From Streptomyces marinisediminis (lineage in GTDB: Bacteria > Actinomycetota > Actinomycetes > Streptomycetales > Streptomycetaceae): DNA of 64,000 nucleotides. The notes under the pieces are model-generated. The model had not been told where the DNA came from, did not search any database, and worked only from the letters and a program-made list of their open reading frames with translations. This document shows positions 22,307 to 34,925 of the stretch, in pieces. The DNA lies in contig NZ_JAPKFL010000015.1 of NCBI RefSeq assembly GCF_026262575.1, forward strand, positions 1 to 64,000, given 5' to 3'. A program made the translations under genes and the position numbers. How positions within the stretch are numbered: the stretch's first letter is position 1; the number at the start of each line of letters is the position of its first letter.

Positions 22307-22807
22307 TCAGGCGTCCTCGTGGGCGACTGCGCGCCGGGCGTCGGCGTCCAGGACGCCCCAGCTGATGAGCTGCTCGGTCAGCACGGAGGGGGACTGGTCG
22401 TAGATCACGGCGAGCGTGCGCAGGTCGTCCTGGCGGATCGAGAGCACCTTGCCGTTGTAGTCACCGCGCTGACTCTGGATGGTGGCGGCGTACCGCTGCA
22501 GCGGGCCCGCCTTGTCGGCGGGGACGTGGGCCAGCCGCTCCAGGTCGAGGACGAGCTTCGGCGGCGGCTCGGCGGCCCCGCCCGGCGTGCTGCCCGGCAG
22601 CAGCTCCTGCACCGGGACGCCGTAGAAGTCGGCCAGCTCGGCCAGGCGCTGCACGGTCACGGCGCGGTCCCCGCGCTCGTACGAGCCGACCACGACCGCC
22701 TTCCAGCGGCCCTGGGACTTCTCCTCGACGCCGTGGAGGGAGAGGCCCTGCTGGGTGCGGATGGCCCGGAGCTTGGCTCCGAGCTGTTTGGCGTATTCGC
22801 TGGACAT
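22307..22807 (-). CDS. bldD: Developmental master regulator BldD
   Basis: A 166-residue transcription factor that represses sporulation genes during vegetative growth. The N-terminal XRE-type HTH (residues about 8-70, SYERGDRAVTVQRLAEL) binds DNA; the C-terminal domain binds tetrameric c-di-GMP, which drives dimerisation. Both ligand motifs are present: RGD at 114-116 and RQDD at 125-128, separated by eight residues. The ATG at 22807 follows GGGGAGCCAC. A perfect 13-bp BldD operator lies 40 bp upstream, supporting autorepression. It is convergent with nusB and divergent from pyrR. Confidence 0.97.
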   Translation of the reverse strand: MSSEYAKQLGAKLRAIRTQQGLSLHGVEEKSQGRWKAVVVGSYERGDRAVTVQRLAELADFYGVPVQELLPGSTPGGAAEPPPKLVLDLERLAHVPADKAGPLQRYAATIQSQRGDYNGKVLSIRQDDLRTLAVIYDQSPSVLTEQLISWGVLDADARRAVAHEDA

Positions 22808-22846
22808 GTGGCTCCCCGGAAGAGGCGTTGGTAACTCACTGTGAGG

Positions 22847-22859
22847 TTACGCAGCGTAA
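22847..22859. promoter_or_regulatory. BldD operator in the bldD promoter
   Basis: TTACGCAGCGTAA fits the published BldD consensus TNACNC(A/T)GNGTNA at every fixed position and is a perfect palindrome around its centre. A weaker pseudo-palindrome, CTCACTGTGAG, lies next to it toward the gene at about 22835-22845. BldD is known to repress its own gene. Confidence 0.8.
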
Positions 22860-22923
22860 TGTGCGCCGTCAAGCTGGGGCCATGATCGACTCCGGCGGCC
22901 GCGGCGGGGCCACCCGCCCCTGG

Positions 22924-22929
22924 TAGGGT
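22924..22929 (+). promoter_or_regulatory. -10 box of the pyr operon
   Basis: TAGGGT lies 71 nt before the pyrR ATG. Transcription from about 22936 would give a leader of roughly 59 nt that contains the whole PyrR-binding hairpin. Confidence 0.45.
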
Positions 22930-22948
22930 GTACGCGCACCACCAGGCG

Positions 22949-22984
22949 TCCTTTAAAGCCCGTCCCGTGAGGCGGGGAAGGAGG
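22949..22984 (+). promoter_or_regulatory. PyrR-binding leader RNA with anti-Shine-Dalgarno
   Basis: The hairpin 22959-22976 reads CCCG-U-CC-CGUGA-GG-CGGG: a stem, a bulged U and a five-base loop, matching the PyrR recognition loop UCCNGNGAGG. The ribosome binding site AAGGAGG follows at once (22978-22984), and UCCUU at 22949-22953 can pair with AAGGA. No intrinsic terminator is visible, so PyrR-UMP binding probably blocks translation initiation, as reported for mycobacteria. Confidence 0.8.
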
Positions 22985-22994
22985 TCCGTTTCGT

Positions 22995-23576
22995 ATGGAC
23001 AGCACCACCGGCGACGACGCCGCCGCACGGCCCGTACTCGAAGGGCCGGACATCGCGCGGGTCCTCACCCGCATCGCCCACGAGATCGTCGAGCGCGCCA
23101 AGGGCGCCGACAACGTGATTCTCCTCGGCATCCCCACCCGCGGCGTGCACCTCGCGCGGCGCCTGGGGGACAAGCTCGCGGACATCACCGGCCGGGCCGT
23201 GCCCGTCGGCTCGCTGGACATCACCATGTACCGCGACGACCTGCGGCTGCGTCCGGCCCGCGCGCTCGCCCGCACCGAGATCCCCGGTGACGGCGTCGAG
23301 GGCGCGCTGGTCGTCCTCGTCGACGACGTGCTCTTCTCCGGCCGCACCATCCGCGCCGCGCTGGACGCGCTGGGCGACATCGGCCGCCCGCGCGCCGTCC
23401 AGCTCGCCGTCCTGGTCGACCGCGGCCACCGCGAACTGCCGATCCGCGCCGACTACGTGGGCAAGAACCTGCCCACCTCCCTGCGCGAGACCGTCCGCGT
23501 CCAGCTCACCGAGGAGGACGGCCGCGACGGCGTGCTGCTCGGCCTGCGCGAACCCGCGCAGCACGACGGCCGGTAG
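22995..23576 (+). CDS. pyrR: PyrR, pyr operon regulator and uracil phosphoribosyltransferase
   Basis: A 193-residue PRTase-fold RNA-binding regulator. The PRPP-binding loop is [22 protein letters not shown], and [25 protein letters not shown] and [14 protein letters not shown] are further family signatures. It senses UMP/PRPP and binds the leader hairpin directly upstream of its own start; it may also form UMP from uracil. The ATG at 22995 has AAGGAGG with 10-nt spacing. pyrB follows after 102 bp. Confidence 0.95.
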   Translation: MDSTTGDDAAARPVLEGPDIARVLTRIAHEIVERAKGADNVILLGIPTRGVHLARRLGDKLADITGRAVPVGSLDITMYRDDLRLRPARALARTEIPGDGVEGALVVLVDDVLFSGRTIRAALDALGDIGRPRAVQLAVLVDRGHRELPIRADYVGKNLPTSLRETVRVQLTEEDGRDGVLLGLREPAQHDGR

Positions 23577-23678
23577 CACCCGCCCGCACCGCCGCCGACC
23601 CGCCGAGCCCGGCGGGCGGGCCCTCCGCCGCGCCCGCTCGCCCCGGCACGCCCCTCCTCCACCCACGGAAGGCAACAG

Positions 23679-24707
23679 ATGAAGCGCCACCTCATCTCGG
23701 CCGCCGACCTCACCCGGGACGACGCCGTCCTCGTCCTCGACACCGCCGAGGAACTGGGACGGCTCGCCGACCGGCCGATCAAGAAGCTGCCGACGCTGCG
23801 CGGCCGCACCGTCGTCAACCTCTTCTTCGAGGACTCCACGCGCACCCGGATCTCCTTCGAGGCCGCCGCCAAACGGCTGTCGGCCGATGTGATCAACTTC
23901 TCCGCCAAGGGCTCCTCGGTCTCCAAGGGCGAGTCGCTGAAGGACACCGCGCTCACCCTGGAGGCGATGGGCGCCGACGCCGTCGTCATCCGCCACCACG
24001 ACTCCGGCGCGCCGCACCGCCTGGCCACCTCCGGCTGGATCGGCGGCTCCGTGGTCAACGCGGGCGACGGCACCCACGAGCACCCCACGCAGGCGCTGCT
24101 GGACGCCTTCACCCTGCGCCGCCGCCTGGGCGCGGGCGCCGGGCACGACCTCGGCGGCCGCCGCGTCACGATCGTCGGCGACATCCTGCACAGCCGCGTC
24201 GCCCGGTCCAACGTCCACCTGCTGAGCACGCTCGGCGCCGAGGTCACCCTCGTCGCGCCGCCCACGCTCGTCCCGGTGGGCGTCGAGCGCTGGCCGTGCG
24301 AGGTCTCCTACGACCTCGACGCCGTGCTGGCCACCTCCGACGCGGTGATGATGCTGCGCGTCCAGCGGGAGCGGATGAACGCGGCCTACTTCCCGACCGA
24401 GCGCGAGTACGCCCGGCGCTACGGCCTGGACGGGACGCGCATGGCGCGCATGCCGGAGCACGCCCTGGTCATGCACCCCGGGCCGATGAACCGCGGCATG
24501 GAGATCACCGCCGACGTCGCCGACTCGCCGCGCTGCACCGCCGTCGAGCAGGTGACCAACGGCGTGTCCACCCGCATGGCCGTGCTGTACCTGCTGCTGG
24601 GCGGCGCGGCGCTGGGCACCGAAGAACCCGCCGGGCCCACCGGCCGGCACACCGAGAGCGCCGAGCAGGGCGAGAACGCACAACCGCACGCCGAGGAGAA
24701 CACGTGA
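23679..24707 (+). CDS. pyrB: Aspartate carbamoyltransferase catalytic subunit
   Basis: A 342-residue enzyme making carbamoyl aspartate, the committed step of UMP synthesis. The carbamoyl-phosphate site is [13 protein letters not shown], followed by [16 protein letters not shown], the [13 protein letters not shown] signature, [11 protein letters not shown] and the HPGPMNRG loop. The last 30 or so residues are an acidic, non-conserved tail. The ATG at 23679 follows GGAAGG. The stop overlaps the pyrC GTG by 4 nt. No pyrI-like regulatory subunit is present. Confidence 0.96.
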   Translation: MKRHLISAADLTRDDAVLVLDTAEELGRLADRPIKKLPTLRGRTVVNLFFEDSTRTRISFEAAAKRLSADVINFSAKGSSVSKGESLKDTALTLEAMGADAVVIRHHDSGAPHRLATSGWIGGSVVNAGDGTHEHPTQALLDAFTLRRRLGAGAGHDLGGRRVTIVGDILHSRVARSNVHLLSTLGAEVTLVAPPTLVPVGVERWPCEVSYDLDAVLATSDAVMMLRVQRERMNAAYFPTEREYARRYGLDGTRMARMPEHALVMHPGPMNRGMEITADVADSPRCTAVEQVTNGVSTRMAVLYLLLGGAALGTEEPAGPTGRHTESAEQGENAQPHAEENT

Positions 24708-25996
24708 GCACCGACAAGACCCTGATCCGCGGCGCCCGGGTACTCGGCGGCCCGCCCACCGACGTGCTGCTCGACGGCGAGACCATCGCCGAGGTCGGCG
24801 CCGGGTCGGGCGCCGCGGGCGCGCGCGTCGTCGAGGCCGACGGGCTGGTCCTGCTGCCCGGCCTGGTCGACCTGCACACGCACCTGCGCGAGCCGGGCCG
24901 GGAGGACTCCGAGACCGTCCTGACCGGCACCCGCGCCGCCGCCCGCGGCGGCTTCACCGCCGTGCACGCCATGGCCAACACCTTCCCCGTCGCCGACACC
25001 GCCGGCGTGGTGGAGCAGGTGTGGCGGCTGGGCCGGGAGTCCGGCTACTGCGACGTGCAGCCGGTCGGCGCCGTCACCGTGGGGCTGGGCGGGCGGCAGC
25101 TCGCCGAGCTGGGGGCCATGCACGAGTCCGCCGCCGGTGTGACCGTCTTCTCCGACGACGGCAAGTGCGTGGACGACGCGGTGATCATGCGGCGCGCCCT
25201 GGAGTACGTGAAGGCCTTCGACGGCGTCATCGCCCAGCACGCCCAGGAGCCGCGGCTGACCGAGGGCGCCCAGATGAACGAGGGCGTCGTCTCCGCCGAA
25301 CTGGGGCTGGGCGGCTGGCCGGCCGTCGCCGAGGAGTCGATCGTCTCCCGCGACGTGCTGCTGGCCGCGCACGTCGGCTCCCGGGTGCACATCTGCCACC
25401 TGTCCACCGCGGGCTCGGTGGAGATCGTGCGCTGGGCGAAGTCCAAGGGCTGGCGCGTCACCGCCGAGGTCACCCCGCACCACCTGCTGCTCACCGACGA
25501 GCTGGTGCGCTCCTACGACCCCGTGTACAAGGTGAACCCGCCGCTGCGCACCGAGGCCGACGTGCTGGCCCTGCGCGCGGCGCTGGCCGACGGCACGATC
25601 GACTGCGTCGCCACCGACCACGCCCCGCACCCGCACGAGGACAAGGACTGCGAGTGGGGCGCCGCCGCCATGGGCATGGTCGGCCTGGAGACCGCGCTGT
25701 CGGTGGTGCAGCACACCATGGTCGACACCGGGCTGCTCGACTGGGCGGGCGTCGCCGACCGCCTGTCCTTCCGCCCCGCGCACATCGGCCGCCTCACCGG
25801 CCACGGCCGTCCCGTCTCGCCCGGTGAGCCCGCCAACCTGACCCTGGTCGATCCGGCTTACCGTGGTCCCGTGGACCCCGCGGGCTTCGCCTCCCGCAGC
25901 CGCAACACCCCCTACCGGGGCCGCGCGCTGCCGGGCCGCGTCACACACACCTTCCTGCGGGGCCGGGCCACGGTGACAGACGGGAAGCTGGCGTGA
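24704..25996 (+). CDS. pyrC: Dihydroorotase
   Basis: A 430-residue zinc amidohydrolase of the class I type that cyclises carbamoyl aspartate. Metal-binding [10 protein letters not shown], the APVTVF-like [42 protein letters not shown] and CVATDHAPH are all visible. The position of the carbamylated lysine is usual for this family in an FSDDG context, but in this class an aspartate may replace it. It overlaps pyrB and the next small gene by 4 nt each. Confidence 0.95.
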   Translation: MSTDKTLIRGARVLGGPPTDVLLDGETIAEVGAGSGAAGARVVEADGLVLLPGLVDLHTHLREPGREDSETVLTGTRAAARGGFTAVHAMANTFPVADTAGVVEQVWRLGRESGYCDVQPVGAVTVGLGGRQLAELGAMHESAAGVTVFSDDGKCVDDAVIMRRALEYVKAFDGVIAQHAQEPRLTEGAQMNEGVVSAELGLGGWPAVAEESIVSRDVLLAAHVGSRVHICHLSTAGSVEIVRWAKSKGWRVTAEVTPHHLLLTDELVRSYDPVYKVNPPLRTEADVLALRAALADGTIDCVATDHAPHPHEDKDCEWGAAAMGMVGLETALSVVQHTMVDTGLLDWAGVADRLSFRPAHIGRLTGHGRPVSPGEPANLTLVDPAYRGPVDPAGFASRSRNTPYRGRALPGRVTHTFLRGRATVTDGKLA

Positions 25997-26601
25997 ACAC
26001 GATCGCATGGACCCTCCTCGCCGAAAGCGGGGTCGAGCGCAAGTCCCAGGAGGTGACCCACCTCGCCGAACGGATCGGCTGGGTGGTGGGCCTGCTGCTG
26101 TTCGTGGCGCTGGTGTACTGGCTGATGCGGCGGGGCTGGCGCCGGCGCGGCGCCGCGCAGGGCGGCATCCCGGCCCCGGCCGGCATCCCGGGGGAGGCGG
26201 GCACCACCCGGCTCACCCTGACCGGCCGCTACCACGGCACGACGGTCGCCGGGCAGTGGCTGGAGCGGATCGTCGCCCACGGCCTGGGCCTGCGCAGCCG
26301 CGCCGAGCTGACCCTCACCGACCGCGGCCTGCTCGTCACCCGACCCGGCACCCGCGACTTCTTCGTACCCGCCGACACGCTGCGCGGTGCCCGCCTGGAC
26401 ACCGGCATCGCGGGCAAGGTGGTCACCGAGGGCGGCCTGCTCGTCGTCACCTGGACGCTGGGCGAGCACACCCTGGACTCCGGTTTCCGCTCCGACCACC
26501 CCGCCGAGCACGCCGCCTGGGTCGCGGCCCTCACCGAACCCACCCCACCCACCGGCGACAGCGCCGTCGCCGCCCAGCACGACCGGGAAGGCGCCCGATG
26601 A
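25993..26601 (+). CDS. Small membrane protein inside the pyr operon
   Basis: A 202-residue protein with one transmembrane helix (about residues 29-46), a basic stretch RRGWRRRG just after it, and a C-terminal beta-rich domain ([55 protein letters not shown]) that looks PH-like. No catalytic motif is visible and no role in pyrimidine synthesis is known to me. It is locked between pyrC and carA by 4-nt overlaps at both ends, so it is certainly part of the operon. I recall the same gene in other streptomycete pyr operons. Confidence 0.8.
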   Translation: MNTIAWTLLAESGVERKSQEVTHLAERIGWVVGLLLFVALVYWLMRRGWRRRGAAQGGIPAPAGIPGEAGTTRLTLTGRYHGTTVAGQWLERIVAHGLGLRSRAELTLTDRGLLVTRPGTRDFFVPADTLRGARLDTGIAGKVVTEGGLLVVTWTLGEHTLDSGFRSDHPAEHAAWVAALTEPTPPTGDSAVAAQHDREGAR

Positions 26602-27732
26602 CGACCTCCGCCCGCACCCCCGCCCCCGCCCCCGCCGTACTCGTCCTGGAGGACGGCCGCATCTTCCGCGGCCGCGCCTACGGGGCGGTGGGGGAGACCT
26701 TCGGGGAGGCCGTCTTCTCCACCGGCATGACCGGTTACCAGGAGACCCTCACCGACCCGTCCTACCACCGCCAGGTGGTGGTGATGACCTCGCCGCACGT
26801 GGGCAACACCGGCGTCAACGACGAGGACCCGGAGTCGGCGCGCATCTGGGTCGCCGGCTACGTGGTGCGCGACCCCGCCCGCGTCCCGTCCAACTGGCGC
26901 TCGGCGCGCCCGCTGGAGCAGGAGCTGGCCGCGCAGGGCGTGGTGGGCATCAGCGGCGTCGACACCCGGGCGCTCACCCGGCACCTGCGCGAGCGCGGGG
27001 CGATGCGGGTGGGCGTGTTCTCCGGCGACGCGGTCGAGCCCGACGCGGCGCTGCTGGCCCGCGTGCGCTCGGCGCCGCAGATGGCCGGCGCCGACCTGTG
27101 CGGCGAGGTGGCCACCACCGAGCCCTACGTCGTCCCCGCCGAAGGCACCAAGCGGTTCACGGTGGCCGCGGTGGACCTGGGCATCAAGGGCATGACGCCG
27201 CGCCGCATGGCCGAGCGCGGCATAGAGGTGCACGTCCTGCCGGCGACCGCGAGCGTGGCGGACATCTACGCCGTCCGCCCCGACGGCGTGTTCTTCTCCA
27301 ACGGGCCCGGCGACCCGGCCACCGCCGACCACCCCGTCTCGCTGGTGCGGGGGGTGCTGGAGCGCGGCACCCCGCTGTTCGGCATCTGCTTCGGCAACCA
27401 GCTCCTCGGTCGCGCCCTCGGCTTCGGCACGTTCAAGCTCCGGTACGGCCACCGGGGGATCAACCAGCCGGTGCAGGACCGCGCCACCGGCAAGGTGGAG
27501 ATCACCGCGCACAACCACGGATTCGCCGTCGACGCCCCGCTGGACGGGCCCGCCGACACGCCGTTCGGGCCGGCCGAGGTCAGTCACGTCTGCCTGAACG
27601 ACAACGTGGTGGAGGGCCTGCGGCTGCTGGAGCGGCCCGCGTTCTCCGTCCAGTACCACCCCGAAGCGGCCGCCGGACCCCACGACGCCGCCTACCTGTT
27701 CGACCGCTTCGTTTCCCTCATGGAGGCCCAGC

Positions 27733-27740
<8 letters not shown>
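26598..27740 (+). CDS. carA: Carbamoyl-phosphate synthase small subunit
   Basis: A 380-residue glutamine amidotransferase subunit that supplies ammonia to CarB. The N-terminal domain ([45 protein letters not shown]) precedes a class I GATase domain with the nucleophile in [13 protein letters not shown] and the histidine/glutamate pair in [13 protein letters not shown]. It overlaps carB by 8 nt. The product serves both arginine and pyrimidine synthesis. Confidence 0.96.
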
Positions 27741-31044
<3,304 letters not shown>

Positions 31045-31050
31045 GGCACC

Positions 31051-31084
31051 GGCCGGGGAGCCGCCCGTGCGGCGCTCCCCGGCC
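31051..31084 (+). terminator. Hairpin between carB and pyrD
   Basis: A perfect 11-bp stem GGCCGGGGAGC/GCTCCCCGGCC (31051-31061 with 31074-31084) starts 7 nt after the carB stop. It could terminate or reduce read-through into pyrD-pyrF. Confidence 0.6.
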
Positions 31085-31196
31085 CGGCCCGCTTCGGTCC
31101 GGTCCGCTCCGGTCCGGCCGCCGCGGGCCCGCCCGGACCCGTCTCCCGCTCCCCGCCCGCCGTCGGACACCCACCCCGGAAGGCCCGCACCGCCGC

Positions 31197-32314
<1,118 letters not shown>

Positions 32315-32318
<4 letters not shown>

Positions 32319-33154
32319 GCCAGCACCCCGAGCCCTTCGGCGCCCGGCTGCGCCGCGCCCTGGACACCCGCGGGCCCCTGTGCGTCGGCATCGACCCGCA
32401 CCCGGCCCTGCTCACCGACTGGGGCCTGGGCGACGACGTGGCCGGGCTGGAGCGCTTCACCCGCACCGTCGTCGACGCGCTCGCCGACCGGGTCGCGCTG
32501 TTCAAACCGCAGTCCGCCTTCTTCGAGCGCTTCGGCTCACGCGGCGTCGCCGTGCTCGAACGCGCGCTGGCCGACGCCCGCGCGGGCGGCGCCCTGGTGC
32601 TGATGGACGCCAAGCGCGGCGACATCGGCTCCACCATGGCCGCCTACGCCGCCGCCTACCTGGACCCGGCCGCGCCGCTGTTCAGCGACGCCGTCACCCT
32701 CAGCCCCTACCTGGGCTTCGACTCCCTGCGCCCGGCGCTGGACGCCGCCCGGGCCGCCGGCTGTGGGGCCTTCGTCCTCGCGCTCACCTCCAACCCCGAG
32801 GGGCCCCAGGTCCAGCGCGCGCAGACCGCGGACGGCCGTACGGTGGCGCAGACCGTGCTGGACCACCTCGCGCGGGAGAACGCCGGCGCCGTGCCGCTGG
32901 GCTCCTTCGGCGCCGTGGTGGGGGCGACGCTGGAGGAGGCGGGGGCCGACCTGGCGATCAACGGCCCGCTCCTCGCCCCGGGGCTGGGCGCGCAGGGCGC
33001 GAGCGCGGCGGACCTGCCTCGGGTCTTCGGCGCGGCCGTGGGCCAGGTCGTGCCGAGCGTCAGCCGCGCGGTGCTGCGGCACGGGCCGGACGCCGACGCG
33101 CTGCGGCGTGCCGTGCGGGCCGAGACGGAGGCGCTCGCGGACGTCCTGGGCTGA
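32315..33154 (+). CDS. pyrF: Orotidine 5'-phosphate decarboxylase, type 2
   Basis: A 279-residue enzyme of the longer type 2 OMP decarboxylases found in actinobacteria. The catalytic signature is [52 protein letters not shown] and ALTSNPEG are also family hallmarks. It ends the pyr cluster and is followed by a long AT-rich hairpin. Confidence 0.95.
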
Positions 33155-33217
33155 CCTGCGGCGCCGCGGGGGAGGCGGGCGGTGCGGCCCGAACCGAACC
33201 TACTCGTTGGTATTGTC

Positions 33218-33260
33218 CGGAAAAGTCCTGTTCAGTTTGAGTCTGACCAGGACTTTTCCG
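33218..33260. terminator. AT-rich hairpin after pyrF
   Basis: CGGAAAAGTCCTG (33218-33230) and its exact complement (33248-33260) are separated by 17 nt in which TCAG/CTGA can extend pairing. It lies 63 nt after pyrF and just before the sIHF promoter. Its low GC content stands out from the surroundings. It is most likely the pyr operon terminator, though a role as an operator cannot be excluded. Confidence 0.6.
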
Positions 33261-33269
33261 CTGTTCTCG

Positions 33270-33299
33270 CTGACTTATGCGCGCCCCGCCCGCTAGTCT
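33270..33299 (+). promoter_or_regulatory. Promoter of the sIHF gene
   Basis: CTGACT (33270-33275) and TAGTCT (33294-33299) are separated by 18 bp, a good match to the streptomycete vegetative sigma pattern TTGACN-N18-TANNNT. The resulting leader of about 100 nt contains a short hairpin GCCCCGCA/TGCGGGGC at 33335-33352. Confidence 0.6.
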
Positions 33300-33407
33300 C
33301 CGGGCAGAGCGCGTGAACAGGCGCGTTGCTCGTTGCCCCGCACTTGCGGGGCTACTAGGTTCCACACCGACCTATCCGACCAGTTCGACATCCGAGGTGA
33401 CGAAGGC

Positions 33408-33728
33408 GTGGCTCTTCCGCCCCTTACCCCTGAACAGCGCGCAGCCGCGCTTGAGAAGGCCGCCGCGGCTCGCCGGGAGCGCGCCGAGGTCAAGAACCGG
33501 CTCAAGCACTCGGGCGCGACCCTGCACGACGTCATCGAGCAGGGCCAGAAGAACGACGTCATCGGCAAGATGAAGGTCAGCGCGCTCCTGGAGTCGCTGC
33601 CCGGCGTCGGCAAGGTCCGGGCCCGCCAGATCATGGAGCGGCTCGGCATCTCCGAGAGCCGCCGGGTCCGCGGCCTCGGCTCCAACCAGATCGCGGCACT
33701 GGAGCGCGAGTTCGGCCAAGCGGGCTGA
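33408..33728 (+). CDS. sihF: Actinobacterial integration host factor sIHF
   Basis: A 106-residue basic nucleoid-associated protein. A long N-terminal helix (LTPEQRAAALEKAAAARRERAEVK) leads into a helix-two-turns-helix DNA-binding module (LLESLPGVGKVRARQIMERLGI, residues 61-81) and a basic C-terminal part. It corresponds in length and sequence to the S. coelicolor sIHF and mycobacterial mIHF family, which compact DNA and influence topoisomerase activity, sporulation and antibiotic production. The GTG at 33408 has GAGGTGA upstream; a longer TTG-started frame is not supported. It lies in the conserved position before gmk-rpoZ. Confidence 0.95.
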   Translation: MALPPLTPEQRAAALEKAAAARRERAEVKNRLKHSGATLHDVIEQGQKNDVIGKMKVSALLESLPGVGKVRARQIMERLGISESRRVRGLGSNQIAALEREFGQAG

Positions 33729-33791
33729 CCCCTCGCGGCCGGGTGCCACCGGCTCCCGCGCCCCCGGGCCACCGGCACGCCGGGAAACCGG

Positions 33792-33797
33792 GATAAT
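33792..33797 (+). promoter_or_regulatory. -10 box giving a leaderless gmk transcript
   Basis: GATAAT ends 6 nt before the gmk ATG at 33804 and no ribosome binding site is seen, so the mRNA is probably leaderless. Confidence 0.5.
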
Positions 33798-33803
33798 CGC
33801 TGC

Positions 33804-34391
33804 ATGACTACTCCTGTCTCCCGGGGGGAAACCCCGGTGCCCCCGGACAGACAACCACGGCTGACCGTGCTCTCCGGCCCCTCCGGGGTCGGCAAGAGCA
33901 CGGTCGTCGCGCATCTGCGCAGGGCCCACCCCGAGGTGTGGCTCTCGGTCTCGGCCACCACCCGCAGACCCCGCCCCGGCGAGCGGCACGGCGTCCACTA
34001 CTTCTTCGTGGACGACGAGGAGTTCGACAAGCTCGTCGCCAACGGCGAGCTCCTGGAGTGGGCGGAGTTCGCGGGCAACCGGTACGGGACGCCGCGCCGG
34101 GCGGTGCTGGAGAAGCTGGCGGCCGGCGAGCCCGTCCTGCTGGAGATCGACCTGCAGGGCGCCCGGCTGGTGCGCTCCTCCATGCCCGAGGCGCAGCTCG
34201 TCTTCCTCGCCCCGCCGAGCTGGGAGGAGCTGGTGCGCCGGCTGACCGGCCGGGGCACCGAGGCCCCCGAGGTCATCGAGCGACGGCTCACCGTGGCGCG
34301 CACCGAGCTCGCCGCCGAGTCGGAGTTCGACACCACCTTGGTCAACACCTCCGTCGAGGACGTCGCCGCGGAACTGCTAGCCTTGCTCTGA
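33804..34391 (+). CDS. gmk: Guanylate kinase
   Basis: A 195-residue enzyme phosphorylating GMP to GDP. An 18-residue non-conserved N terminus precedes Walker [10 protein letters not shown] (25-33), the GMP-binding [20 protein letters not shown] and [15 protein letters not shown], and the lid region. The ATG at 33804 lies 6 nt behind a GATAAT box. rpoZ follows after 93 bp. Gmk is also the enzyme that (p)ppGpp inhibits in many Gram-positive bacteria; whether that holds here is not visible. Confidence 0.95.
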   Translation: MTTPVSRGETPVPPDRQPRLTVLSGPSGVGKSTVVAHLRRAHPEVWLSVSATTRRPRPGERHGVHYFFVDDEEFDKLVANGELLEWAEFAGNRYGTPRRAVLEKLAAGEPVLLEIDLQGARLVRSSMPEAQLVFLAPPSWEELVRRLTGRGTEAPEVIERRLTVARTELAAESEFDTTLVNTSVEDVAAELLALL

Positions 34392-34484
34392 TGGCCTGGG
34401 GCCAGCGCGGGGACGGGCGGCAGCCCGCTCGCCCCGTCCGCGCCCCGGTCAGCGCAACCTCTCTCCACACTCGGAAGGCAGAGC

Positions 34485-34757
34485 GTGTCCTCTTCCATCG
34501 CCACGCCCGAGGGCATCATCAATCCGCCGATCGATGAGCTGCTCGAGGCCACCGACTCCAAGTACAGCCTGGTGATCTACGCGGCCAAGCGGGCCCGGCA
34601 GATCAACGCCTACTACTCGCAGCTCGGCGAGGGCCTCCTGGAGTACGTCGGCCCGCTGGTGGACACCCACGTCCACGAGAAGCCGCTGTCGATCGCGCTC
34701 CGCGAGATCAACGCGGGTCTGCTCACCTCCGAGGCCGTCGAGGCCCCGGTCCAGTAG
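34485..34757 (+). CDS. rpoZ: RNA polymerase omega subunit
   Basis: A 90-residue omega subunit that stabilises the beta-prime subunit. The core [32 protein letters not shown] with the conserved AAKRARQIN, and the C-terminal [14 protein letters not shown], are typical of actinobacterial RpoZ. The GTG at 34485 follows GGAAGGCAGAGC. It is followed by a strong terminator. Confidence 0.95.
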   Translation: MSSSIATPEGIINPPIDELLEATDSKYSLVIYAAKRARQINAYYSQLGEGLLEYVGPLVDTHVHEKPLSIALREINAGLLTSEAVEAPVQ

Positions 34758-34847
34758 GCCCCGGGCCGGCAGGCCCCGCCGCCCGGTCCCGGCACCGGAC
34801 GCGGAGCCGCGCCGGGGCCTCTGCGGCCTCGGCGCCATCCCCACGAG

Positions 34848-34878
34848 ACGGGCCCGGCAGCACGGCTGCCGGGCCCGT
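34848..34878. terminator. Terminator after rpoZ
   Basis: A perfect 14-bp stem ACGGGCCCGGCAGC/GCTGCCGGGCCCGT with a 3-nt loop lies 90 nt after the rpoZ stop and before coaBC. Confidence 0.8.
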
Positions 34879-34925
34879 GGTGTGTCATAGGCGGGTACGC
34901 GACGAGCGCAGGCGGGAGTGGCTCC

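Noticed and set aside
33333..33407. N-terminal extension of sIHF from a TTG at 33333
   Set aside because: It would run through a promoter leader hairpin and lacks a ribosome binding site; the GTG at 33408 has GAGGTGA and gives the expected length.
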